15,444 nucleotides of DNA from Bacillota bacterium (GTDB lineage: Bacteria; Bacillota; Clostridia; Christensenellales; CAG-138). Every line of letters begins with the position of its first letter. Positions within the stretch are counted from its first letter, which is position 1. The translations under genes and the position numbers were made by a program. Positions 1-6,098 of this stretch are shown here, piece after piece. Under the pieces are notes generated by a model. The model was given only the letters and a program-made list of their open reading frames with translations, ran no database searches and had not been told where the DNA came from. The stretch spans positions 1 to 15,444 of the forward strand of contig JAEWWD010000328.1 in NCBI GenBank assembly GCA_023396535.1, written 5' to 3'.

Positions 1-77
1 CCGCGTTGTTTGCGCCGTTGCGGGAAAGCGAGCATTCCATACCCTTCGAGCTTTACGGCATTTTTTATGCATGCCTG
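1..77. other. Left-edge sequence, possible 3' end of an upstream plus-strand gene
   Basis: No gene can be assigned here. Two plus-strand frames are open from the edge. One ends at TGA 76-78, directly at the hairpin at 78-105, which is where an upstream gene would be expected to stop. The other has more G/C-ending codons and runs through both hairpins to TAG 147-149. Neither gives a recognisable family in so short a piece. I infer that an upstream gene probably ends near 76, but this cannot be settled without the neighbouring sequence. Confidence 0.2.
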
Positions 78-116
78 AAGCGGCGGGATTGCTTTCCCGC
101 CGCTTTTGTGTTTTTT
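78..116 (+). terminator. Intrinsic terminator or attenuator upstream of the ABC-F gene
   Basis: A perfect 11-bp stem, AAGCGGCGGGA (78-88) with TCCCGCCGCTT (95-105), has a 6-nt loop. It is followed by a T-rich tail (TTTT 104-107, GTG, TTTTTT 111-116). It lies 43 nt before the ABC-F start codon. It may terminate an upstream gene, or it may be a premature terminator in the ABC-F leader. Attenuation by such terminators is known for resistance ABC-F genes of Bacillota. Confidence 0.75.
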
Positions 117-118
117 AT

Positions 119-142
119 GGCAAACGCCGACCGGCGCTTGCC
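119..142 (+). promoter_or_regulatory. Second leader hairpin just before the ABC-F ribosome binding site
   Basis: GGCAAACGCCG (119-129) pairs with CGGCGCTTGCC (132-142). There is one A-C mismatch (124/137) and a very small loop; the last pair probably opens to give a 4-nt loop. The ribosome binding site GGAGG (149-153) starts 6 nt after the stem. Stacked behind the terminator hairpin, it could be part of an expression switch. This is inference from structure only. Confidence 0.4.
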
Positions 143-158
143 TGTATAGGAGGTGCCT

Positions 159-1625
159 ATGTCGCAGATTAAGGTTTCGGGCCTTACATTTTCTTATGAC
201 GGCAGTGCCGAGACGATATTCGACCATGTCTCGTTCAGTTTGGATACGGATTGGAAGCTGGGGTTTGTCGGCCGCAACGGGCGCGGCAAAACGACTTTTT
301 TAAAGCTGCTGATGGGAGAATATCCCTATCAGGGCAGTATATCCTCTTGTGTCGAATGCGACTATTTTCCATTCGACGTACCCGACGATGCCGCCGATAC
401 GTTGTCCGTTCTGATACGCGTATCCGGCGGGGCGGAGGAATGGGAGCTTATGAGGGAACTTTCCCTGCTTTGCGTAGGGGAGGATACGCTGTCGCGCCCG
501 TTTCATACGCTCAGCAGCGGCGAGCGTACAAAGGCGCTGCTTGCCGCATTGTTCGTGAAGGAGGATCGTTTTTTGCTGATCGACGAGCCAACCAATCATC
601 TGGATGTCGAGGGACGCGCCGTGGTGGCGGATTATCTTTCCCATAAGCGGGGCTTCCTGCTCGTGTCCCACGACAGGGCGTTTCTGGACTCGTGTGTTGA
701 TCACATACTCGCCATCAACAAATCGGGTTTTGAGGTCGTTCGCGGCAACTTTTCCGTTTGGCAGCGCGAACGGGACAGGCGGGAAGCATTTGAGCGCGGG
801 GAGAACGAGAAGCTGCAGGCCGATATCCGCCGCCTGTCCGAAGCGGCACGGCGCGCGTCCGGCTGGTCGGATGAAGCGGAGGCGGCGAAAATCGGAGCGG
901 GGGCTCCCGACAGGGGCTATATCGGCCACAAATCCGCCAAAATGATGAAGCGAGCCAAGTCCATAGAGGCGCGCCGGCAGAACGCCATTGAAGAAAAGGA
1001 AGCGCTGCTCAAGGATGTGGAATACAACAGTCCGCTCGTACTGCGGCCGCTTATCCACCACGCAAAGCGCCTTATTGAGGCGCGGGGTTTATGCGTTCGT
1101 TACGGCGAACGCGAAGTGTTTGGAGGACTGGATTTCACTGTGGAGCCGGGAGACCGCGTGGCGCTCACAGGCCGCAACGGCTCTGGAAAATCCAGCGTCG
1201 TCAAGTTGATGAACGGGGAGGATATTCCGCATGGCGGCGAGCTCAGGCTTGCAAGCGGATTGGTCGTGTCTTACGTACCGCAGGATACGTCGTTTCTTAA
1301 TGGGGATCTCATGACGTTTGCGCGGCGGTCCAATATCGACGTAAGCCTGTTTTTGACGATATTGCGCAAGCTGGACTTCCTGCGCGCGCATTTTGAGCAG
1401 GATATGCGTACCTATTCCATGGGGCAGCATAAAAAGGTGCTGATCGCGAAAAGCCTTTGTGAGCGCGCGCATTTTTACCTATGGGACGAACCGCTCAACT
1501 ATATCGACGTGCTCTCCCGCATGCAGATAGAGGATTTGCTTAAAGCGTATAAGCCCACCATGCTGTTTGTGGAGCACGACCGCGCGTTCGCGGACGCCGT
1601 AGCGACCAAAACCATTCGGATGTGA
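159..1625 (+). CDS. ABC-F ATPase, Lsa/Vga/CplR-like ribosomal protection protein
   Basis: This is a 488-residue soluble protein with two ABC domains and no membrane segment, the layout of ABC-F proteins that act on the ribosome. Domain 1 has Walker A GRNGRGKT (38-45), signature LSSGE (118-122), Walker B LLIDEPTNHLD (139-149) and the switch His171. The interdomain linker (about 200-300) contains GYIGHKSAKMMKR (253-265), which resembles the linker of resistance ABC-Fs of the Lsa/Vga/CplR branch. Domain 2 has Walker A GRNGSGKS (338-345), a degenerate signature YSMGQ (419-423), Walker B FYLWDEPLNYID (439-450) and EHD (472-474). The length fits Lsa-type proteins (about 490-500). Known members displace lincosamides, pleuromutilins and streptogramin A; which drugs this one handles cannot be read from sequence. 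ATG 159 is chosen because GGAGG (149-153) lies 5 nt before it. An in-frame GTG at 153 overlaps that site and is unlikely. The gene converges on dapB. Confidence 0.88.
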   Translation: MSQIKVSGLTFSYDGSAETIFDHVSFSLDTDWKLGFVGRNGRGKTTFLKLLMGEYPYQGSISSCVECDYFPFDVPDDAADTLSVLIRVSGGAEEWELMRELSLLCVGEDTLSRPFHTLSSGERTKALLAALFVKEDRFLLIDEPTNHLDVEGRAVVADYLSHKRGFLLVSHDRAFLDSCVDHILAINKSGFEVVRGNFSVWQRERDRREAFERGENEKLQADIRRLSEAARRASGWSDEAEAAKIGAGAPDRGYIGHKSAKMMKRAKSIEARRQNAIEEKEALLKDVEYNSPLVLRPLIHHAKRLIEARGLCVRYGEREVFGGLDFTVEPGDRVALTGRNGSGKSSVVKLMNGEDIPHGGELRLASGLVVSYVPQDTSFLNGDLMTFARRSNIDVSLFLTILRKLDFLRAHFEQDMRTYSMGQHKKVLIAKSLCERAHFYLWDEPLNYIDVLSRMQIEDLLKAYKPTMLFVEHDRAFADAVATKTIRM

Positions 1626-1651
1626 TGGGCTGATAGGCCGCTATCCGTGGC

Positions 1652-1685
1652 GGGTGTTGGGGGACGGAGTTCTCCGACACCCTTT
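1652..1685 (+). terminator. Candidate terminator between convergent ABC-F and dapB genes
   Basis: GGGTGTTGG (1652-1660) can pair with CCGACACCC (1674-1682) with one G-U pair. An alternative inner stem is CGGAG/CTCCG (1665-1676). On the plus strand the stem is followed by only TTT (1683-1685) and a mixed tail, so it is a modest terminator. It sits in the 73-bp gap between the two stop codons, where a terminator for the ABC-F gene is expected. Confidence 0.4.
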
Positions 1686-1698
1686 ACAAGTTTGCTCT

Positions 1699-2916
1699 CT
1701 ACATTTCAAACTGTTTGGCGATGACGTCAAGCGCGCGGGCGACGTCGTCACTCTTAACACAGCAGGAGATTTTGGTCTCGCTGGTGGTCACGAGCTCTAT
1801 GCGCACGCCCGCTTCCGCCAGCGCCGCGAACAGCTTGCCCGCTATGCCGAACTCATGCGCCATGCGTTGGTCCTCCACCGTCAGCTTGGTTACATTCTCC
1901 AGCGCATGGATATCCATGCCCATATAGCGCGGACGCAGGGTCTTCAGCGCCGCTTTGGCGGCGACGAGCTGGTCCTGGGGCAAGGAGAAGCTGACTTCCC
2001 CCACCATGGCGGAGGGGGCTGTCATGCTGATCATATCCACAAATATGCCGTTTTGCGCGATAACGCCGAATATCGCTCCCAGCGTATCCGGCTCGTGCGG
2101 CAGGGAACTGACGGTAACGACGGCCTGTCCGTCCTCGGTATACAGGCGGGAAAGCGCCTCGCGTGCGGCGAGAAGGTCGCGCATGTCGTACAGACCCGGT
2201 TCCTGATGCAGCAGGAACTGCGCGGCGCGCAGCGCGCCCAGGCCGAATATGCGGCGGGAGTACGCCCTGTGGCTGATGGATACGGACTCGTCCGTGCCAA
2301 AAAACTCCACGTCGTGTTCGCCCGTAATGGTTCCGCCGCGTATGGAATGCACGCCGATCTCGTTTTTGGCGCGGCGGCTCGCGCCGTGGCGACCGAACTG
2401 CAGCTTGCGGGGATCGTTGAATTTTTCATTGAGCGCGTTTGCGAGCATCAGCGCAGTCCCGCTCGGAGAGTCGAGTTTCTTGCGATGGTGGCGTTCCGTG
2501 ATTTCAATGTCGAACTCCTCACCCAGCATGGCGGCGGCCTTTTTAATCAGCTCTATCTGCAGGCTTACGCCGAGCGACATGTTGCCGCTGTAGAATATGG
2601 GAATTGCGGCGGACGCGCTGCGAAGGAGGGAAAACTCGCCGTCATTGAGGCCGGTTGTCCCCATAACCAGACGCGCGCCGTTCTTTTTGCAGTATTCCAC
2701 TACGGTCGGAATTGCGCTGGGGTGCGAAAAGTCGAACACCACGTCCGCGCTGGAAGGCGCTTCTAATATATCGTGAACCAGAGGATAGGAAGTCATGGCG
2801 CAGCTGGTTTTGCTCACTCCCGCGAGCGGAAGGAAATCCTTGGGGCTCTCCAACAGAAGCTGTACGATGGTGGAGCCCATTTGGCCGCAGGCGCCGTTGA
2901 CGATGACTTTGATCAT
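1699..2916 (-). CDS. dapB: 4-hydroxy-tetrahydrodipicolinate reductase fused to tandem ACT domains
   Basis: This 405-residue protein is about 150 residues longer than ordinary DapB (about 250-270). Residues 1-250 are a full DapB: dinucleotide-binding GACGQMG (8-14), GTTGL (86-90), and the substrate/catalytic stretch ERHHRKKLDSPSGTA (141-155) with the expected His-His, Lys and SPSGT. The role is NAD(P)H-dependent reduction in the diaminopimelate/lysine pathway in the cytoplasm. After a short linker (about 250-263), two ACT domains follow. ACT1 is about 265-330 (LPHEPDTLGAIFGVIAQNG, VDMIS). ACT2 is about 343-405 (AGKLFAALAEAGVRIELVTT, then SETKISCCV). Both look like the regulatory C-terminus of aspartokinase, where they bind lysine or threonine. 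I infer end-product control of DapB. The frame is unbroken. AAGGAGA (2924-2930) precedes ATG 2914-2916. The gene lies 154 bp downstream of asd. Confidence 0.92.
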   Translation of the reverse strand: MIKVIVNGACGQMGSTIVQLLLESPKDFLPLAGVSKTSCAMTSYPLVHDILEAPSSADVVFDFSHPSAIPTVVEYCKKNGARLVMGTTGLNDGEFSLLRSASAAIPIFYSGNMSLGVSLQIELIKKAAAMLGEEFDIEITERHHRKKLDSPSGTALMLANALNEKFNDPRKLQFGRHGASRRAKNEIGVHSIRGGTITGEHDVEFFGTDESVSISHRAYSRRIFGLGALRAAQFLLHQEPGLYDMRDLLAAREALSRLYTEDGQAVVTVSSLPHEPDTLGAIFGVIAQNGIFVDMISMTAPSAMVGEVSFSLPQDQLVAAKAALKTLRPRYMGMDIHALENVTKLTVEDQRMAHEFGIAGKLFAALAEAGVRIELVTTSETKISCCVKSDDVARALDVIAKQFEM

Positions 2917-2943
2917 ATACGTTTCTCCTTTGCAGGCTAAGCT

Positions 2944-2990
2944 TGCCGTGTCGTGTGTTGGCCGGCGGCAGGGAAGCCCCGGCGGCCGTC
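2944..2990 (-). promoter_or_regulatory. GC-rich dyad between the asd terminator and dapB
   Basis: On the minus strand this stretch holds GGCCG ... CGGCC arms enclosing an inner CGG ... CCG pairing, an imperfect GC-rich stem just after the asd terminator. I find no convincing -35/-10 pair for dapB in 2931-2994. It could be a processing or attenuation element, or merely GC-rich sequence. Confidence 0.25.
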
Positions 2991-2994
2991 CTTT

Positions 2995-3028
2995 AAAAAA
3001 GGCGGCGCAGAGAACGTTTCTCTGCGCC
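2995..3028 (-). terminator. Intrinsic terminator after asd, before dapB
   Basis: Read on the minus strand, a perfect 11-bp stem, GGCGCAGAGAA/TTCTCTGCGCC (3004-3028), has a 3-nt loop. Three bases later comes a run of six T (3000-2995). It lies 42 bp after the asd stop codon. It should end most asd transcripts, so dapB needs either read-through or its own promoter. Confidence 0.8.
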
Positions 3029-3070
3029 GGATAGAGTAACCTGTTTCAGCGAGTACGGGCAACGCGCCCG

Positions 3071-4081
3071 TTAAGCATTCTCCCACTGACGGATAAGCTC
3101 CTGCGCGATTTGTACGGCGTTGGTCGCCGCGCCCTTGCGGATATTATCCGCCACGCACCAAAGGTTGACGCCGTTCTCCACGGAGAAATCGCGACGGATA
3201 CGGCCGACGTACACCGGGTCTGTATCCTCGGCCTGAATGGGCATGGGGTAAACGCCGTGCTGCGGATCGTCCATTACCACGATGCCGGGCGCGTTGCGCA
3301 AGGTGTCGCGCAGTTCGTCGAGTTCGAAGGGCGCGTTCAATTCCACGTTGATGCTTTCACTGTGGCCGTGGTATACGGGTACGCGCACCGTTGTCGCCGT
3401 GACGGCGAGATTGGGCAACGAAAGTATCTTGCGGGTTTCGTCTATCATCTTCTGTTCCTCTTTAGTGTAGCCGCTATCGAGGAACACGTCTATCTGCGGG
3501 AGCACATTGCCGGCGATGGGTTGCGGGAACTTTTTGGGCGGGTGGCCCTGCAGGCCTTCCGCGAGATCCGAATAACCCTGCTGGCCCGCGCCGGAAACCG
3601 CCTGATAGGTGGAATACACCACGCGTTTCAGGCCATATTTGTCGGCCAGAGGTTTGAGCGCGACGACGGCCTGTATGGTGGAGCAGTTGGGATTCGCGAT
3701 AATGCCCTTTTTCCTGTACTGGGGGATTGCGTCCGCGTTGGCTTCGGGTACCACCAGCGGGACGTCGGGATCCATGCGCCAACAGCTTGAATTATCGATT
3801 ACCACCGCGCCATAGCGCGCGACGATGGGTGCGAATTGTAAAGACGTGCCCGCGCCGGCAGAAAACAGCGCGATATCCACATCGAGTCCGTCCATGCAAG
3901 TCTCGGTCAGTTCCCGCACGGTGTAAGTCTCGCCCATAAAGGGCAAGGTAGTGCCCGCGCTGCGCTTGGAAGCGAACAGATAGTAGTTCGCAACGTGAAG
4001 CTTGCGCTCTTCGAGCACCTGCAGGAATTTGCGGCCGACCATACCGGTCGCGCCGACGACCGCGACGTTGTACTGTTTCAT
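3071..4081 (-). CDS. asd: Aspartate-semialdehyde dehydrogenase
   Basis: This 336-residue cytoplasmic enzyme makes L-aspartate 4-semialdehyde from aspartyl phosphate with NADPH. That is the branch point to diaminopimelate/lysine and to homoserine. Visible signatures: N-terminal nucleotide-binding GATGMVG (10-16); active-site NPNCSTIQ with Cys133; AVSGAGQQG (161-169); RVPVYHGHS (233-241) with the catalytic-type His240; and the C-terminal motif VADNIRKGAATNAVQIA (310-326). The length is normal. ATG 4079-4081 is chosen because AGGAGGT (4091-4097) lies 9 nt before it. An upstream in-frame ATG at 4127-4129 has no ribosome binding site and would add 16 unrelated residues. It is transcribed from the promoter at 4149-4177 and followed by a terminator and then dapB, which acts two steps later in the same pathway. 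Confidence 0.96.
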   Translation of the reverse strand: MKQYNVAVVGATGMVGRKFLQVLEERKLHVANYYLFASKRSAGTTLPFMGETYTVRELTETCMDGLDVDIALFSAGAGTSLQFAPIVARYGAVVIDNSSCWRMDPDVPLVVPEANADAIPQYRKKGIIANPNCSTIQAVVALKPLADKYGLKRVVYSTYQAVSGAGQQGYSDLAEGLQGHPPKKFPQPIAGNVLPQIDVFLDSGYTKEEQKMIDETRKILSLPNLAVTATTVRVPVYHGHSESINVELNAPFELDELRDTLRNAPGIVVMDDPQHGVYPMPIQAEDTDPVYVGRIRRDFSVENGVNLWCVADNIRKGAATNAVQIAQELIRQWENA

Positions 4082-4105
4082 TGGTACGGAACCTCCTGTT
4101 CTATT

Positions 4106-4137
4106 GTATATGTGCGTATAAAAATCCACACATATAC
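4106..4137 (-). promoter_or_regulatory. Stem-loop/dyad at the 5' end of the asd transcript
   Basis: This is a perfect 9-bp inverted repeat, GTATATGTG (4106-4114) and CACATATAC (4129-4137). As RNA it extends inward to 11 pairs, including one G-U pair, with a 10-nt loop GAUUUUUAUA. The predicted transcript start (near 4142) puts the stem a few bases from the 5' end and about 9 nt before the AGGAGGT site. It could be an mRNA-stabilising stem, a translation control element or a protein operator. Confidence 0.5.
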
Positions 4138-4148
4138 GATTGGACGAA

Positions 4149-4177
4149 AGTATAGCACAGCGTTAATGCAAAGTCAA
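4149..4177 (-). promoter_or_regulatory. Sigma-A-type promoter of asd
   Basis: On the minus strand there is TTGACT (4172-4177), a 17-bp spacer, and TATACT (4149-4154). Each hexamer is one mismatch from consensus. The predicted start is near 4142, giving a leader of about 60 nt that contains the inverted repeat at 4106-4137. Confidence 0.8.
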
Positions 4178-4274
4178 TGCGGTTCCCGCATACATTTACC
4201 CAGAATTTGCAGGGAATGTTCGGCCAGCCTGCGCGTATACGCCGCGCCTATGGTGCAGCGCCGTCCTGCCGGCA

Positions 4275-4303
4275 TTGCGTATACTACGCAAAGGGTGTAA
4301 AAT
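4275..4303 (+). promoter_or_regulatory. Promoter of the methyltransferase-hslO operon, with a dyad over the -35
   Basis: TTGCGT (4275-4280), a 17-bp spacer, then TAAAAT (4298-4303) gives a plausible sigma-A promoter, with a start near 4310 and a short leader. A perfect 7-bp inverted repeat, TTGCGTA-TAC-TACGCAA (4275-4291), covers the -35 and part of the spacer, as expected for a repressor operator. The 8-mer GCGTATAC in it recurs 44 bp upstream (4233-4240) inside the palindrome GCGTATACGC (4233-4242). Confidence 0.5.
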
Positions 4304-4329
4304 ATGTGCAGACTAAAATGGGAGGATGC

Positions 4330-5073
4330 ATGGGCGAAAGCTACGGCAAATTTGCGGGCGTTTACGATACGCTGATGCGGGATGTGGATTACGCCGGCTG
4401 GACGGCGTATCTCATGGCGCTGCTTGAAGACCACGGCGGGGCGCATACCGTGCTGGACTGCGCCTGTGGTACCGGTGAGTTTGCCATTCGCCTTGCCAGG
4501 GAAGGATATTCTCTAACGGGTCTTGACGCGTCTGACGATATGCTTCGCATAGCACAGGATAAGGCGCGCGCACAGGGGCTTACGATACCCTTTGTTTGTC
4601 AGGATATGCGCAGACTGTCGCTGCATCGTCCTGTGGACGCGTTGCTTTGTGCATGCGACGGTGTGAACTACCTGACGGGTATGGCCGATGTGCGCGCTTT
4701 TTTTAAGTCCGCCGCGGCCGCGATAAAACCCGGCGGCATATTCCTGTTCGATATCAGCTCGCACTATAAACTCGAACGGGTGCTGGGCGGCAATACGTTC
4801 GGCGAAACGGAGGAAGACTGCGCCTATCTTTGGCGCAATCGGTACGATGAAAAAAGCCGCCTGTGCGAGATGGAACTGACCTGTTTTGTAAAGCGGGGTT
4901 CGCTGTACGGACGCTTTGACGAACGCCATGTGCAGCGCGCGCATTCCGTGCGGGAGGTGACAGGGGCGCTCGAAGCGGCGGGATTTGGGGAAATCGCCGC
5001 GTATGCGGCGTTTACGCGGGAACCGCCCATGCCGGATACGGAGCGCATACAGTTTTGTGCAGTGCGTATATAA
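4330..5073 (+). CDS. Class I SAM-dependent methyltransferase, YqeM-like
   Basis: This 247-residue soluble protein has the Rossmann-type SAM fold motifs in order: motif I VLDCACGTGEFA (41-52), an acidic ribose-binding residue in LTGLDASDDML (Asp66), CQDMRRL (90-96, Asp92), motif IV VDALLCACDGVNYL (102-115), and IKPGGIFLFDIS (132-143). The N-terminus YGKFAGVYDTLMRDVDY (5-21) resembles the YqeM-type methyltransferases of Bacillota, whose substrate is not well defined, so I name no substrate. ATG 4330 follows GGGAGG (4320-4325) by 4 nt. An in-frame ATG at 4318 overlaps that site and is less likely; ATG 4326 is out of frame. It is first in a probable four-gene operon, 79 bp before hslO. Confidence 0.85.
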   Translation: MGESYGKFAGVYDTLMRDVDYAGWTAYLMALLEDHGGAHTVLDCACGTGEFAIRLAREGYSLTGLDASDDMLRIAQDKARAQGLTIPFVCQDMRRLSLHRPVDALLCACDGVNYLTGMADVRAFFKSAAAAIKPGGIFLFDISSHYKLERVLGGNTFGETEEDCAYLWRNRYDEKSRLCEMELTCFVKRGSLYGRFDERHVQRAHSVREVTGALEAAGFGEIAAYAAFTREPPMPDTERIQFCAVRI

Positions 5074-5131
5074 TGGTAATGGCGCAAACTGCATGGCATT
5101 CGCCGGATGGAAAAACTATATTGTTTATATT

Positions 5132-5139
5132 AGGAAGAG
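5132..5139 (+). promoter_or_regulatory. Ribosome binding site that leaves the hslO start ambiguous
   Basis: AGGAAGAG is the only purine-rich site before hslO. AGGA is 8 nt before an in-frame GTG (5144-5146) but 17 nt before the ATG at 5153-5155. Spacing therefore favours GTG, which would add Met-Tyr-Gln to the N-terminus. Confidence 0.45.
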
Positions 5140-5152
5140 AACTGTGTATCAA

Positions 5153-6055
5153 ATGAATGAGGATCGTTTACTGTCCATACTGCTCAGGCAGGGGGATATT
5201 CGGGTTATCGCTATATCCGGCCGGGATATGGTGGAGGAAGCGCGGCGTATCCATTCCCTGTCGCGCGTTTGCACGGCTGCGCTGGGGCGCCAGCTCATGG
5301 CGACTGCCATGATGGCCTCGCAGCTCAAGCACGAAAGCGAAAGCCTGACAACAATATTCCGCGGGGACGGCCCTGCCGGCAACCTTGTATGCACCGGGCG
5401 CTATGGCGGGCTGGTAAAGGGCTACATCGCGAACCCTTCCGTGGAGTTGCCGCTGACGGCGGAGGGAAAGCTGGATGTTGCGGGCGCGGTTGGAAGAACG
5501 GGCACCCTGACGGTGGTGCGGGATCTTTCCCTGCGCGAGCCGTATGTGGGCGGGTGCGATATCGTTTCCGGCGAGATTGCGGAGGATTTTGCACAGTATT
5601 TTGCCGTGAGCGAGCAACAGCCCAGTCTGGTGTATCTGGGCGTGCGCGTACGGCCCGGAGACGGTGCTGTACTAGCGGCGGGCGGAATCATCGCGCAGCC
5701 GATGCCCGGCTGCCCGGAGGAATATGTCGACGAGCTGCAGGCGCTGGCCGGATCCATAGGCGAGCTGACAGAGCGGCTGGAGCAGGGCGAAAAGCTGGAG
5801 CACGCCATGGACGCGATGTTCGGGCATATGGAACCCGAGATGGTCGGTACCCTCACGCCGTGCTGGCAGTGCGACTGCAGCCGCGCGCGGACAGAGCGCG
5901 CGTTGATCGCGCTGGGGCGCGAGGAATTGACGGATATGATCGAGCGCGATGGCGGTGCGGAGCTGACCTGTCAATTCTGCAACGAGGCGTATGGCTTCAC
6001 GGCTGATGATCTTTCGGCGCTGCTGGAGGAGGCCGGCGGGGCGGGCGGTTCGTAA
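5153..6055 (+). CDS. hslO: Hsp33 family redox-regulated chaperone
   Basis: This 300-residue cytoplasmic holdase is activated by oxidation. The N-terminal chaperone core shows the family pattern: LLSILLRQGDIRVIAI near the start, ALGRQL (43-48), GDGPAGNL (71-78), GYIANPSVELP (90-100). The C-terminal zinc switch is present: Cys240-Asp-Cys242 (CxC) and Cys273-Gln-Phe-Cys276 (CxxC), followed by NEAYGF. In the reduced state these four cysteines bind zinc; oxidation releases it and opens the chaperone. An extra cysteine, Cys237, lies just before the CxC. I give ATG 5153 because it puts the first conserved strand at the usual distance from the N-terminus. GTG 5144 is better spaced from the ribosome binding site and is a real alternative. 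The gene lies within the 4330-8938 operon; the next gene starts 43 nt later. Confidence 0.95.
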   Translation: MNEDRLLSILLRQGDIRVIAISGRDMVEEARRIHSLSRVCTAALGRQLMATAMMASQLKHESESLTTIFRGDGPAGNLVCTGRYGGLVKGYIANPSVELPLTAEGKLDVAGAVGRTGTLTVVRDLSLREPYVGGCDIVSGEIAEDFAQYFAVSEQQPSLVYLGVRVRPGDGAVLAAGGIIAQPMPGCPEEYVDELQALAGSIGELTERLEQGEKLEHAMDAMFGHMEPEMVGTLTPCWQCDCSRARTERALIALGREELTDMIERDGGAELTCQFCNEAYGFTADDLSALLEEAGGAGGS

Positions 6056-6098
6056 ACAGTGAACGATTTCAGACGGCCTCTGATTTAGGAGAAAGCAG

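Noticed and set aside
1654..2766. Long plus-strand open frame (370 codons) opposite dapB
   Set aside because: It is antisense to a clear DapB-ACT gene, has no ribosome binding site and no recognisable domain. Long antisense frames are common opposite GC-rich coding sequence.
3055..3071. Small hairpin ACGGGC/GCCCGT at the asd stop codon
   Set aside because: It has only 6 bp and no T run. The much better terminator at 2995-3028 explains the 3' end.
4082..4142. Lysine riboswitch upstream of asd
   Set aside because: The predicted leader is only about 60 nt and contains one simple stem. A lysine riboswitch needs roughly 170 nt with multiple helices.
4114..5070. Repeated GCGTATA heptamer through the region
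   Set aside because: The heptamer is common across the whole window owing to codon preference. Only the two palindromic copies upstream of the operon are kept as a finding.
5069..5074. Perfect TATAAT at the end of the methyltransferase gene, as an hslO promoter
   Set aside because: No -35-like hexamer occurs at 15-18 bp upstream and there is no extended -10, so I treat it as chance (codons ATA TAA plus T).
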